From Heliomicrobium modesticaldum Ice1 (GTDB lineage: Bacteria; Bacillota; Desulfitobacteriia; Heliobacteriales; Heliobacteriaceae): a DNA stretch of 64,000 nt. How positions within the stretch are numbered: the first letter of the stretch is position 1; every line of letters starts with the position of its first letter. This document shows, piece by piece, positions 46,881 through 57,084 of this stretch. Under the pieces are notes generated by a model. The model was given only the letters and a program-made list of their open reading frames with translations. It had not been told where the DNA came from and made no database searches. The position numbers and the translations under genes are program-made. The stretch lies in assembly GCF_000019165.1 (NCBI RefSeq), contig NC_010337.2, positions 2,194,501-2,258,500 of the forward strand, written 5' to 3'.

Positions 46881-48989
46881 ATGGATATGTCACAATACAT
46901 GGACATGTTTATGGAGGAGTCTCGAGAGCATCTGCAGGCGCTCAACCAAAAAATACTGGAGTTGGAAGACAACCCGCAGGAGTTGGCGATCCTTGACGAG
47001 ATCTTTCGTTCCGCCCATACCTTAAAGGGTATGTCGGCGACAATGGGCTTTGAACGCATCGCCGAACTCACCCATGAGATGGAGAATGTCCTGTCTGTGC
47101 TTAGAGGATCCCAGGTGAACGTGAACACCGCCATCGTCGATCTGCTTTTTCGCTGCCTCGACGCCTTGGAGAGCATGGTGGAAGCGATCAGCAGCGGTGA
47201 GGCAGGGAATAGGGACATCTCAGAACTGGTTGTCCAACTGCGCAAAGCAGGTCAAGGTCAACTGGCCGATGTGGACGCCGCGACCAACGTGAGGAAAGCG
47301 GGGGCGGTTGGCGTGAGTGAACCGAAACAAACGGAAGAGGTGACCCTTCCGGTCCTGGGCGGACCGGAAGTCCTCAACGCTTTCGAAATCAACCAGTACG
47401 ATCTTACATTGCTCCATGAAGCACAGCGGAAACATTTCAGTGCATACCATATTCAAGTGGAGTTGGCGCCTGGGTGTGTGATGAAATCTGCCCGGGCATA
47501 CATGGTTTTTCGCAACCTGGAGGAAATCGGCGAGATTATCAAGTCGGTGCCTTCGGCTCAGGAGTTGGAGGATGAAAAATTCGACACCTCCTTTCAAGTG
47601 GTCATCGTCACTCGCCAGGATGAGGTGAGCGTCCGCAAGACCCTTGATTCTATCGCTGAAGTGCGTGTCAAGGCGATCACGCCGCTCAACATCGGCGATG
47701 TGCGCATCCAGGAAGGACAGGAAACCGACGTGGCTGCCCATTCCGAGACAGAACAGGACGCTGTAATGGCGCGTGATCCCTCCGCCTCCGAGAAAGCGCG
47801 TCCGACCGCCGGTCCCGGGGCCCAGGAGGTGCGCAAGACGAAGGGCAGCCAGACGGTCCGTGTGGATATCGAACGCCTGGATAATCTGATGAACCTCGTC
47901 GGTGAACTGGTCATCAACAAAACGCGCCTGGAACAGATCTCCACGACGAGCAACCTCACCGAATTGAATGAGACCATCGAGCATATCGACCGGATCACCA
48001 CAGACCTGCAAAACGTGGTCATGAAAGTCCGCATGGTGCCCATCGAACAGGTCTTCAACCGCTTTCCCCGCATGGTGCGTGACTTGGCGAAAGAGCTGGG
48101 GAAAGAGATCAACCTCATCGTCGAGGGCAAAGAGACAGAATTGGACCGCACCGTCATCGACGAAATCGGCGATCCCTTAGTCCATTTGATCCGCAACGCT
48201 ATCGACCACGGCGTGGAAATGCCTGATGTTCGTCGGCAAAAGGGAAAACCTGTCGAAGCGGTCGTCCGCCTGGTGGCCAAACACGAAGGGAACAACGTCA
48301 TCATCGAGGTAGAAGACGACGGCAGGGGCATGGATCCGCAGGTGCTGCGGACCAAAGCGATTCAAAAAGGGCTGCTCACCGTCAAAGAGGCGGAACAGTT
48401 GGATGATCAAGGCGCTCTTAACCTGATCTTCCTGGCAGGCTTCTCAACAGCGGAAAAGGTGTCTGACGTGTCCGGCCGCGGCGTCGGTCTTGACGCGGTA
48501 CGGACCAAGATCGAATCGCTCAGCGGTTCCGTGGAGATCGAAACGAGACTGAATGCGGGAACAAAATTCAAAATCCGACTGCCGCTGACCTTGGCCATCA
48601 TCCAAGCCCTGCTGGTCAATGTGGGCGACGAGATCTACGCCATTCCCCTTGGCACCATCGACGAAACGACGAGCATCATCCCCGGGCAGATCAAAAACGT
48701 GCAGAGCCAGGAGGTTGTCCTGCTGCGCGGGAATGTGCTTCCCCTGATCCGTCTGGACAAAGTCCTCGAAGTGCCCAAAGCAGCTGAGGCACCGGAAGAG
48801 CTCTATGTGGTCGTCGTCCGCAAGGGGGAAAAGAAAGCCGGCCTGATCGTCGACTCCTTGATCGGACAACAGGAGATCGTCATCAAATCGCCCGGCAAGC
48901 TGTTGCAAGGCATCAGCGGCATTGCCGGGGCGGCGATCCTGGGCAACGGCCACGTTTCTCTGATTCTCGACGTCGGCACACTGTTTTAG
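46881..48989 (+). CDS. cheA: Chemotaxis histidine kinase CheA
   Basis: 702 residues. P1 domain with phosphorylated H46 in [10 protein letters not shown]2 CheY/CheB-binding domain (about 170-265), P3 dimerisation helices, P4 ATPase (N box [18 protein letters not shown] and [13 protein letters not shown]) and P5 regulatory domain binding CheW. ATG 46881 is preferred over the in-frame GTG 46869, which lies one base after GGAGG. It phosphorylates CheY and CheB on receptor signals. Confidence 0.96.
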   Translation: MDMSQYMDMFMEESREHLQALNQKILELEDNPQELAILDEIFRSAHTLKGMSATMGFERIAELTHEMENVLSVLRGSQVNVNTAIVDLLFRCLDALESMVEAISSGEAGNRDISELVVQLRKAGQGQLADVDAATNVRKAGAVGVSEPKQTEEVTLPVLGGPEVLNAFEINQYDLTLLHEAQRKHFSAYHIQVELAPGCVMKSARAYMVFRNLEEIGEIIKSVPSAQELEDEKFDTSFQVVIVTRQDEVSVRKTLDSIAEVRVKAITPLNIGDVRIQEGQETDVAAHSETEQDAVMARDPSASEKARPTAGPGAQEVRKTKGSQTVRVDIERLDNLMNLVGELVINKTRLEQISTTSNLTELNETIEHIDRITTDLQNVVMKVRMVPIEQVFNRFPRMVRDLAKELGKEINLIVEGKETELDRTVIDEIGDPLVHLIRNAIDHGVEMPDVRRQKGKPVEAVVRLVAKHEGNNVIIEVEDDGRGMDPQVLRTKAIQKGLLTVKEAEQLDDQGALNLIFLAGFSTAEKVSDVSGRGVGLDAVRTKIESLSGSVEIETRLNAGTKFKIRLPLTLAIIQALLVNVGDEIYAIPLGTIDETTSIIPGQIKNVQSQEVVLLRGNVLPLIRLDKVLEVPKAAEAPEELYVVVVRKGEKKAGLIVDSLIGQQEIVIKSPGKLLQGISGIAGAAILGNGHVSLILDVGTLF

Positions 48990-49001
48990 GAGGTGAGGGC
49001 C

Positions 49002-49460
49002 GTGGAAAAAAAGGATCTTCCCGATGAGCGTCAACTGGTTGCATTCACCCTGGCTGGTGAAGAATATGCCGTCGACATCCATTACGTGCAAGAGATCGAC
49101 CGATTACTGAACATCACCCGGGTGCCCAAAGCCCCCTTTTACGTGGAAGGCGTCATCAACCTGCGCGGGAATGTCGTTCCTGTGATCGACCTGCGGAAAC
49201 GGTTCGCACTGCCTCCGCGGGAGACGACCGATCGAACGCGGATCATCATCGTCAAAGTCAAAGAAATCACCGTGGGCATCATCGTCGACGGTGTGTCGGA
49301 AGTGACGCGCATCCCTTCCACTGCTGTCGAACCGCCGCCCGGTCTATGCGGAAGCGTCGACCTTGATTTCATCCATGGTGTCGGCAAACTGGGTGAGCGG
49401 CTGTTGATTCTCGTCAATCTGGAAAAAGTCATCGATCTCGCCGCTGCGGAAGAGGGGTAA
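49002..49460 (+). CDS. cheW: Chemotaxis coupling protein CheW
   Basis: 152 residues, a single CheW (SH3-like double barrel) domain: LVAFTLAGEEYAVDI, then VEGVINLRGNVVPVIDLRKRF and VGIIVDGVSEVTRI. GTG 49002 follows AGGAGGTGAG; another GTG lies inside that site. It links receptors to CheA. Confidence 0.96.
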   Translation: MEKKDLPDERQLVAFTLAGEEYAVDIHYVQEIDRLLNITRVPKAPFYVEGVINLRGNVVPVIDLRKRFALPPRETTDRTRIIIVKVKEITVGIIVDGVSEVTRIPSTAVEPPPGLCGSVDLDFIHGVGKLGERLLILVNLEKVIDLAAAEEG

Positions 49461-49486
49461 ATCGCGGCAGGAATCGAAACATCGCT

Positions 49487-49523
49487 TGCCGCCCCATGAA
49501 CGTCGGTTCATGCCCGTTCATGG
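49487..49523 (+). promoter_or_regulatory. Hairpin in the cheW-cheD gap
   Basis: GCCGCC(CC)ATGAACG (49488-49502) pairs with CGTTCATGGCGGC (49515-49527) with a 2-base bulge. The left arm can also pair with a nearer GTTCATG at 49506-49512, so two exclusive folds are possible. No T-run follows. This is the place where B. subtilis carries cheC. Confidence 0.45.
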
Positions 49524-49553
49524 CGGCTTCAGGTGTGAAGGGATGATGGAGGC

Positions 49554-50033
49554 ATGCTGATCAAGGTGGGCATGGCCGACCTGAAGGCAGCGAAGGCGCC
49601 AGACAACTTAATGACTTCAGGTCTTGGATCCTGCATTGGAATATGTTTGTATGATGCCGTTGCCAAAGTCGGAGGACTGGCCCATATCATGCTGCCTGCA
49701 TCCACCCAGGCTCGTAGTTCCGAAAACAAGGCCAAATTTGCCGATACGGCGATCCCCGTCCTTTTGGAAGAGATGATCAAACTAGGCGCCATAAAAAGTC
49801 GCCTGGTCGCGAAAATTGCCGGAGGCGCGCAAATGTTTTCCTTCCCCGGCGCCTCAGATGTGATGCGTATCGGCGAACGCAACGCCGAGGCTGTCGTTCT
49901 GCGGCTGAAGCAGGAAAACATTCCGCTCTTGGCTCGGGAGACGGGGGGCAATTTCGGACGCACCATTGAACTGGATACGATGACAGGCAAATTGCATATT
50001 CGCACCATCGACCGTGGCGAAAAGGCGGTTTAG
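49554..50033 (+). CDS. cheD: Chemoreceptor glutamine deamidase CheD
   Basis: 159 residues. Catalytic cysteine in SGLGSCIGICLYD, histidine in LAHIMLP and the GGAQMF and ARETGGNFGRTI motifs are present. CheD deamidates receptor glutamines and, in Firmicutes, is controlled by the CheC phosphatase. No cheC precedes it here. ATG 49554 lies one base after GGAGG, an unusually short spacing; no better in-frame start is seen. Confidence 0.94.
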   Translation: MLIKVGMADLKAAKAPDNLMTSGLGSCIGICLYDAVAKVGGLAHIMLPASTQARSSENKAKFADTAIPVLLEEMIKLGAIKSRLVAKIAGGAQMFSFPGASDVMRIGERNAEAVVLRLKQENIPLLARETGGNFGRTIELDTMTGKLHIRTIDRGEKAV

Positions 50034-50045
50034 GGAGGAAGGACA

Positions 50046-50417
50046 TTGGGGGGGGCAAAAATTTGGATACCTGTCGCCTTTGCCACATTCATCTGGCTGC
50101 TTACTGCCGGCATCGCCCTCAGCGCCTCCGTTTCCTGGATGGCTCTTCTGACTCGCAGTTTTAGCGCCGCCTTTGTTGTCGGTGCCTTGACTTTTCTTAT
50201 CGTCTATTACCTGGATAGCATCCTCAAGGATCATGCAGAAGAGAAGAATCCTTCCGGGTCAGGGGCTGAGGCGCCTAAGGGAAACTTGGTTGATGTCCAG
50301 GTTGCTTCGATGAACCCCTTTGTGCCTGGACAGATTGAAGCGGATCTGGACCGACTCTTGGCCGATGATCCCTCACGGGCTGCGGAAATCGTGCGGAAGA
50401 TGCAGTTGGATGACTGA
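50046..50417 (+). CDS. Hypothetical membrane protein between cheD and sigD
   Basis: 123 residues from TTG 50046. Two hydrophobic segments (about 5-27 and 38-57) followed by a soluble tail with a conserved-looking motif NPFVPGQIEADLDRLLADDP and a final AEIVRKMQLDD helix. Located inside the chemotaxis/sigma cluster on the same strand. I do not recognise the family; the tail may interact with motility or sigma factor partners, but that is context only. Confidence 0.7.
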   Translation: MGGAKIWIPVAFATFIWLLTAGIALSASVSWMALLTRSFSAAFVVGALTFLIVYYLDSILKDHAEEKNPSGSGAEAPKGNLVDVQVASMNPFVPGQIEADLDRLLADDPSRAAEIVRKMQLDD

Positions 50418-50456
50418 CCGGATCCTATTCCAACATTCATTTCAGGACCGGGGTAG

Positions 50457-51257
50457 GTGGAGACGATAATTATACCGGCGAAAGACACTGCGAGAACAGG
50501 TCCCCTTTGGGCGTCTTATAAAGACCATAAGGATCCGGCCGCTCGCGAGGAACTGATCCTGATTTATGCCCCTCTGGTGAAGTTTGTCGCCGGCCGGTTA
50601 GCGATCAGCCTCCCACCTAATGTGGAACGGGAAGACCTGATTAGTTACGGTGTGTTTGGTCTCATGGATGCGATAGAGAAGTTTGATTTGGCTCGGGGCT
50701 TGAAGTTTGAAACCTATGCGATTGCGCGCATCCGCGGCTCCATGCTGGACGGTCTGCGGGCGATGGATTGGGTACCTGTGTCGGTGCGACAAAAAACGCG
50801 GGAGTTGGAAAAAACCTATGCCACGTTGTCTCAACGGCTGGGACGGGAGGCCACCGATGAAGAGGTTGCCCAAGCGCTGGGGCTGACCTTGAATGAGTTT
50901 GCCAAATTGTTGCAGGATGTCCAAGCGACGACCATCATGTCCCTGGACGAATACTGGCTCACCGATTCGGACAAGGGAGATCCCGTTCGCCTGATCGATT
51001 CGCTGGCTGACGAGCAGGTGGAAGAACCGACAGCTGCCTTGGAATTTGAAGAGACTCGTCTACTGCTGGCTCAGGCCATCGACAAGCTTCCAGAGAAAGA
51101 ACGCACGGTGATCGCCCTCTATTATTATGAGGGTCTAACATTGAAAGAGATCGGCGCTGTCATCGGCGTGTCGGAGTCGCGGATCTCCCAGTTGCACACG
51201 AAAGCCATCTTGCGATTGCGAGGTCAGTTGGCGAGGCAAAAGAAGAAGATATTTTGA
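50457..51257 (+). CDS. sigD: Motility RNA polymerase sigma factor (SigD/FliA, sigma-28)
   Basis: 266 residues from GTG 50457. Region 2 (LVKFVAGRLAISLPPNVEREDLIS, FETYAIARIRGSMLDGLRAMDW), region 3 and region 4 (LPEKERTVIALYYYEGLTLKEIGAVIG) match the FliA/WhiG class. It transcribes late flagellar and chemotaxis genes once anti-sigma FlgM is exported. Position after cheD equals B. subtilis sigD. The ribosome binding site is weak (GGACCGGGG). Confidence 0.95.
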   Translation: METIIIPAKDTARTGPLWASYKDHKDPAAREELILIYAPLVKFVAGRLAISLPPNVEREDLISYGVFGLMDAIEKFDLARGLKFETYAIARIRGSMLDGLRAMDWVPVSVRQKTRELEKTYATLSQRLGREATDEEVAQALGLTLNEFAKLLQDVQATTIMSLDEYWLTDSDKGDPVRLIDSLADEQVEEPTAALEFEETRLLLAQAIDKLPEKERTVIALYYYEGLTLKEIGAVIGVSESRISQLHTKAILRLRGQLARQKKKIF

Positions 51258-51293
51258 ACGGGTTGACGAATCGGGTTTCCCGGAGGTGAGGGT

Positions 51294-52940
51294 GTGAGCG
51301 GTTCTAACGTGGATGTTGTTTCGGACAATTCGTCGGTTTCCGAAGACCGTCATGGCTGTTTCCAGATCGAGTACCGTTCGGAGGGCGTTGTACTCTCTGT
51401 CTATCCGCCTGTCGGCAAGGGAAGAGCGGTAACGGTAGAGGAGGTCTTACAGGAGGTAAAGGAACGGGAGATCCGCAACGCCGATGGGAAAGTCATCCGC
51501 GCTGCGGTCTATCGCATGGAACAAAACGTTGTCATCGCCGAACCTCAGCAAGAGATCATCCGTGACGGTCAGGTCAAGGTCGATATCGACCGTGATGGCA
51601 TGCGGGCCTATCTGATCGTCTACCCTCCCCGCGGGGGAAGGGCTGTCACCCTTGAAGCAGCGAAAAAGGCTTTGGAGCAGGCTGGTGTCATCTATGGCAT
51701 TGACGAAGAAAAAGTCAACCATGCACTGACGCAGATCCAAACAGGTCAACGTGTCGCCGTAGCCTTTGGGAAGCCTCCAGAGGATGGGAAAAATGCCAAG
51801 ATTGATTATAAAGTGAATACAGATAGTCGGATTCGGCCTGTCGAATTGGAGGATGGACGGGTCGATTTTTACAATTTAAATTTAATCCGCAACGTTCAAC
51901 CCGGCGAAATCCTCGCCATCCGCACCCCGCCGACAGAAGGCATTGCGGGTTTGACGGTGTTGGGCAAGGAAATTCGGCCGCGAGCCGGCAAAGACATGCG
52001 CATCCCGGCTGGGAAAAACACGCAGCTCAGCGAAGATGGATGCATCTTGATGGCAGGGACGGCGGGTCATGTCTATTTTAACGGAGAGAAGATCCAGGTT
52101 GATCCTGTCTTTGAACTCAAAGGCGATGTGGACTTTTCCTCGGGCAACCTGAACTTTCTCGGTTCTATCGTCATTCACGGGTCTGTCACCTACGGTTTTC
52201 AGGTCAACTGTGAAGGTAACCTGGAAGTGAGGGGCTCCATCGACGGCGGCTCTGTCACCGTTGGCGGAAGCCTCACCGTCCGTCAAGGGATTCAGGGTCA
52301 ACAAAAATCGATCATCACCGTCAAAGGCGATGTGCTCACACGGTTCATTGAAAACGCCACTGTCAAAGCGGGAGGGGACATCGTCGTCGGCGAAGGGATC
52401 ATGCACTCCTCCGTCGATGCAGGAAGAAGCATCACTGTCGGCGGCAGGAAGGGACTTATCGTCGGCGGCCGTTGCCGCGCCGGAGAAGAGATCCACGCGA
52501 AAAACGTCGGTTCGCTTCACGCCACCGCGACGGAGATCGAAGTAGGCATCCGCCCTGAAAAACGGGCCGCTTATAATGAACTGGCCAAAAAACTAAACGA
52601 CGCCTGCGTCAACCTGGATAAAACGGAAAAAGCCGTCAACGTATTGAAAGAGTGGGAAAAACGACAGGGACAACTTCCTGTGGAAAAGCGCATGCTGCTC
52701 TGGAAGCTGACACAGGCTTATTCGCAACTGTACAAAGACGTAGAAGCCTTGTCATCAAAAAAAGCGGCCCTTGACGCGGAGTTTGAACAGGTCGCCAAAG
52801 GCCGCATCCGCGTAGCGGCCCGACTCTACCCGGGCGTCAATATCCGCATCGGTCAGTACACTACGCGCATCCGCGAGCCCATCGATTTTACGACCGTTTA
52901 TATTGAGCAGGGGGAATTTCGCTTCACACCCTACGGCTAG
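51294..52940 (+). CDS. FapA/DUF342 domain protein
   Basis: 548 residues from GTG 51294 (GGAGGTGAGG upstream). Acidic/charged N-terminal domain, then a right-handed beta-helix region at about 200-420 with short repeated strands (for example GNLEVRGSIDGGSVTVGGSLTV trimmed repeats), and a C-terminal coiled coil (about 425-500). This is the DUF342 family; a Vibrio member (FapA) controls cell-pole protein localisation and flagellar assembly. The function in Firmicutes is not established, but its place next to sigD suggests a motility role. Confidence 0.8.
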   Translation: MSGSNVDVVSDNSSVSEDRHGCFQIEYRSEGVVLSVYPPVGKGRAVTVEEVLQEVKEREIRNADGKVIRAAVYRMEQNVVIAEPQQEIIRDGQVKVDIDRDGMRAYLIVYPPRGGRAVTLEAAKKALEQAGVIYGIDEEKVNHALTQIQTGQRVAVAFGKPPEDGKNAKIDYKVNTDSRIRPVELEDGRVDFYNLNLIRNVQPGEILAIRTPPTEGIAGLTVLGKEIRPRAGKDMRIPAGKNTQLSEDGCILMAGTAGHVYFNGEKIQVDPVFELKGDVDFSSGNLNFLGSIVIHGSVTYGFQVNCEGNLEVRGSIDGGSVTVGGSLTVRQGIQGQQKSIITVKGDVLTRFIENATVKAGGDIVVGEGIMHSSVDAGRSITVGGRKGLIVGGRCRAGEEIHAKNVGSLHATATEIEVGIRPEKRAAYNELAKKLNDACVNLDKTEKAVNVLKEWEKRQGQLPVEKRMLLWKLTQAYSQLYKDVEALSSKKAALDAEFEQVAKGRIRVAARLYPGVNIRIGQYTTRIREPIDFTTVYIEQGEFRFTPYG

Positions 52941-52980
52941 ATCTTTGCGCCTATTCATGGTACGATGGGGGTGATCGTCG

Positions 52981-53304
52981 GTGACCATTCGTCCCGTCGA
53001 CATGCAGGTGATCGTGCCCAAGGTGACAGAGGTGGGCAGGCTGCAACAGCTGCAACAGCAGGCTCAGGAATTGCAACAGCAGTTCGTGGCGCAACAGACA
53101 CAGACGCAAGCCGAACAGCGTCAGAAAACGGTGCAGCAGTCGCCCCAGTCGGAAGAATCACGCATCAGGGACCGGCAACGTTCGAAAGAGCGGCAGCAGC
53201 CAAAAGGGGAACAGAAGGGAAAGCAGGAACGCGACGACAGTCGTGATGACGGTTTGCCTGCAGGAGATCCGCTTCGGGGCAGGATGCTGGACATCACCAT
53301 TTAA
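52981..53304 (+). CDS. Small Gln-rich hypothetical protein
   Basis: 107 residues from GTG 52981, eight bases after GGGGGTG. The opening TIRPVDMQVIVPKVTEV looks conserved and structured; the rest is a Gln-rich coiled coil (about 19-55) turning into a strongly charged Arg/Lys/Asp/Glu tail, ending RGRMLDITI. Likely rod-shaped or partly disordered. Family unknown; part of the sigD-to-rpsB accessory set. Confidence 0.65.
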   Translation: MTIRPVDMQVIVPKVTEVGRLQQLQQQAQELQQQFVAQQTQTQAEQRQKTVQQSPQSEESRIRDRQRSKERQQPKGEQKGKQERDDSRDDGLPAGDPLRGRMLDITI

Positions 53305-53328
53305 CAAGAAAACGGGGGATGATCGGCT

Positions 53329-54075
53329 GTGGATTCCGGCACGCTGTTGACTGGGATTGGTTGCCTTTTGATGGGTGCCGGTCTGACATCGTCATTCCTG
53401 CAGCGGCAAAATCAGCGGGATAAGATAGAGCAGGAGACCCTGCGCAGACAATTGGCTGAAGCCCGTCTGGTGAAAAGAGATATGGAGACGCTTCTGGCTA
53501 CGGCCATGGAGACAGGCGATGAAGTGGTAGATCAACTGAAAATAAAGGTGGAAGAGGCTCGCCGGTTGCTCGAAAGATTGGAGACATTGTCGACCTTGGC
53601 GGATGGGAGAGCCGAAACGGATAGGTCGCTTCTGCAGACAGAAGCCCCCTCACCGGGGACAGAGACCACCTCAATGGAGACTAAAAATCGGTTTCTGCCG
53701 ACAGAAGTGCGGTCTTTACGGGATAACAGGGGGTGTGACGCCTCTCAACAAAAGGAATCTCCTACCCGACGGGAGGTTGTCCTGCCGGAAGCATCGGTCG
53801 CCGAGAAAGTCAAGCCCCTTCGACCGGTCTACATCCGGGAATACCTGCAGCATCAAGGCGCCCGCGCCGCTACGTCAAGCAGCCTCATAAGCGGGGCGGA
53901 AACACTGCTGAAATCGCTGGCAGAGGGTGAGCCGCGACAGTGGAGCAAAAGCCAGCGTTATGACTTGATCCCTCAATTGCGACAGATCGGTCTACATGAT
54001 GGAGAAATCGCCCAACTGCTTCATCTCGGCAAGGGGGAAGTGCAGTTGGTAAGTGAACTTCGTAGGAGGGCATGA
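53329..54075 (+). CDS. SwrB/YlxL-like membrane protein with C-terminal HTH-like motif
   Basis: 248 residues from GTG 53329. One N-terminal transmembrane helix (about 3-22), a coiled coil to about residue 95, a disordered Ser/Thr/Pro/Glu linker, and a C-terminal helix-turn-helix-like segment IPQLRQIGLHDGEIAQLLHL followed by GKGEVQLV, resembling DUF6115. The topology and place just after the sigma factor recall B. subtilis SwrB, which promotes assembly of the flagellar export gate. Sequence similarity beyond topology cannot be judged here. Confidence 0.6.
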   Translation: MDSGTLLTGIGCLLMGAGLTSSFLQRQNQRDKIEQETLRRQLAEARLVKRDMETLLATAMETGDEVVDQLKIKVEEARRLLERLETLSTLADGRAETDRSLLQTEAPSPGTETTSMETKNRFLPTEVRSLRDNRGCDASQQKESPTRREVVLPEASVAEKVKPLRPVYIREYLQHQGARAATSSSLISGAETLLKSLAEGEPRQWSKSQRYDLIPQLRQIGLHDGEIAQLLHLGKGEVQLVSELRRRA

Positions 54076-54079
54076 GAGG

Positions 54080-54589
54080 GTGAACCGCGGTCATACCCCC
54101 GAAGATAAGAGAACCTTTCCCGGTCGTCTGCCTTTTTGGTCGAGAGACGGGAGGGTTCTTTTTGCTTTGGGCTTGCTCCTTTTCGGCTTTGGTCTCGTCT
54201 TGCAAACGTTGACAGGGACGGACAAGCCGGAACAGATGCCCCTCTCGGTCATAGCGCCGCAGGGGTCGGACTCGGCTTCTCAGAAAGAGTGTTCGCCGCA
54301 GGCCCAAAGGCAAAAGGATGCACCGGTTGTCTCCAATGACGCGCTTTCGCCTCCTTCTACAGGATCGCCAAGCGAACCGTCCAACGTGACCATTACAGTT
54401 ACTTCCGGCGACACCTCAGAGACGGTAGCCAGAAAGCTGAAAGCCAGCGGCGTCATCGCTGATGCGGAACGGTTTAATCGCTACCTGGTGGAAAAGGGCT
54501 ACGCCACACGGATCCAAGACGGAGCCATCGCCATGCCGATTGGCTTGACCGAAGATGAAATCGCCAAACGCCTGGTCGGGATGCGATAA
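54080..54589 (+). CDS. Membrane protein with MltG/YceG-like C-terminal domain
   Basis: 169 residues from GTG 54080. One hydrophobic helix at about 30-48, a disordered Ser/Pro/Gln region, and a C-terminal segment (ITVTSGDTSETVARKLKASG then DAERFNRYLVEKG) resembling the LysM-like subdomain of endolytic murein transglycosylase MltG, but without the catalytic part. It could anchor to the wall near the flagellar base. The call is tentative. Confidence 0.55.
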   Translation: MNRGHTPEDKRTFPGRLPFWSRDGRVLFALGLLLFGFGLVLQTLTGTDKPEQMPLSVIAPQGSDSASQKECSPQAQRQKDAPVVSNDALSPPSTGSPSEPSNVTITVTSGDTSETVARKLKASGVIADAERFNRYLVEKGYATRIQDGAIAMPIGLTEDEIAKRLVGMR

Positions 54590-54605
54590 ATCTCGACTTT
54601 CGCTC

Positions 54606-54635
54606 TTGTCTTCTCCTATGCATCTATGGTATCAT
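54606..54635 (+). promoter_or_regulatory. Candidate sigma-A promoter for rpsB
   Basis: TTGTCT at 54606-54611, an 18-base spacer and TATCAT at 54630-54635, ahead of a 110-base leader. It is a plausible vegetative promoter separating ribosomal from flagellar transcription. Confidence 0.5.
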
Positions 54636-54643
54636 TCTTAGCG

Positions 54644-54721
54644 GTGTGTTAATTCCACACGGTTGGTGACCTTTTCTCAGGTGCCCCGACGGCGGGGTGG
54701 GGGAGGGGAATGAAGCAACCG
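54644..54721 (+). promoter_or_regulatory. Possible structured 5' leader of rpsB
   Basis: GTGTG/CACAC hairpin at 54644-54660, then CGGTTG (54660-54665) complementary to CAACCG (54716-54721), which would enclose a CCCCG-ACGG-CGGGG hairpin (54684-54697). Such a fold could be an S2-binding autoregulatory leader; no known family is asserted. Confidence 0.35.
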
Positions 54722-54750
54722 GAGGCAAAACCTGGAAGGAGGTGGATGTT

Positions 54751-55449
54751 GTGGCGGTTATTTCGATGAAACAGTTGCTGGAAGCCGGTGTTCACTTCGG
54801 ACACCAGACTCGGCGCTGGAACCCTAAAATGGCGCCCTACATCTTCACGGAGCGAAACGGTATCTATATCATCGACCTGCAGAAGACGGTTCGCAAAGTC
54901 GATGAGGCGTACAATTTCATCCGCGAAGTGGCGACCCAAGGGAAAAAAATCCTGTTTGTCGGCACCAAGAAGCAGGCGCAGGATTCCGTCAAGGAAGAAG
55001 CCGAGCGTTGTGGCATGTACTATGTGAACCAGCGCTGGCTGGGCGGTATGCTCACCAACTTCCAGACGATTCAAAAGCGCATCTCCCGTCTGCGCGAACT
55101 TGAAAAAATGGAAGCTGACGGCACCTTTGAAGTCCTGCCGAAGAAAGAAGTCTCCAAGCTCCTCCATGAAAAAGAGAAGCTCGAGCGCTTTCTCGGTGGC
55201 ATCAAAGACATGAAAGAGTTGCCCGGTGCCATTTTTGTGATCGACCCGCGGAAAGAGCGCATTGCCGTTGCCGAAGCGCGTCGCCTCGGAATCCCCCTGG
55301 TCGGCATCGTCGACACAAACTGTGACCCCGACGAGATCGACTATGTGATTCCTGGCAACGATGACGCCATTCGCGCTGTCAAACTTTTGACGGCCAAGAT
55401 GGCCGACGCCGTGCTGGAAGGCAACCAAGGACAATCGGACGCCCAGTAG
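54751..55449 (+). CDS. rpsB: 30S ribosomal protein S2
   Basis: 232 residues from GTG 54751, eight bases after AAGGAGG; upstream in-frame codons to 54697 lack a site. Motifs: [34 protein letters not shown] and the conserved [22 protein letters not shown]2 joins the small subunit late and is needed for S1 binding and mRNA docking. Followed by tsf, as in most bacteria. Confidence 0.97.
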   Translation: MAVISMKQLLEAGVHFGHQTRRWNPKMAPYIFTERNGIYIIDLQKTVRKVDEAYNFIREVATQGKKILFVGTKKQAQDSVKEEAERCGMYYVNQRWLGGMLTNFQTIQKRISRLRELEKMEADGTFEVLPKKEVSKLLHEKEKLERFLGGIKDMKELPGAIFVIDPRKERIAVAEARRLGIPLVGIVDTNCDPDEIDYVIPGNDDAIRAVKLLTAKMADAVLEGNQGQSDAQ

Positions 55450-55455
55450 TCAGAA

Positions 55456-55492
55456 GGGGTGACCGGGGGAAACCCCGCAGTCACCCTTTTTT
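55456..55492 (+). terminator. Intrinsic terminator/attenuator between rpsB and tsf
   Basis: GGGTGAC (55457-55463) with GTCACCC (55480-55486), an inner CGGGG/CCCCG stem, and six T residues. Common position for rpsB-tsf attenuation. Confidence 0.85.
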
Positions 55493-55582
55493 GATGCCGA
55501 TCCCCTTACATAGGCTTCTAAAGGCTCTAACGAAGGGTTATACTACCCGAATGAGGTCATACGAATAGGAGGAGTATCGAAC

Positions 55583-56230
<648 letters not shown>

Positions 56231-56248
56231 GCGCGAAAACAGCAATAC

Positions 56249-56280
56249 AAAAAAAGGGGACACGTGGTGTTCTCTTTTTT
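56249..56280 (+). terminator. Intrinsic terminator after tsf
   Basis: Stem GGGGACAC/GTGTTCTC (with two G-U pairs), extended by A-run/T-run pairing and ending in TTTTTT; triloop GTG. Confidence 0.8.
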
Positions 56281-56336
56281 GTAAATGCGGTTTTTTTCAG
56301 GGAAGAGGATTTTCTTTTCGTTTGTAGAAGGGATAA

Positions 56337-57083
<747 letters not shown>

Positions 57084-57084
57084 C

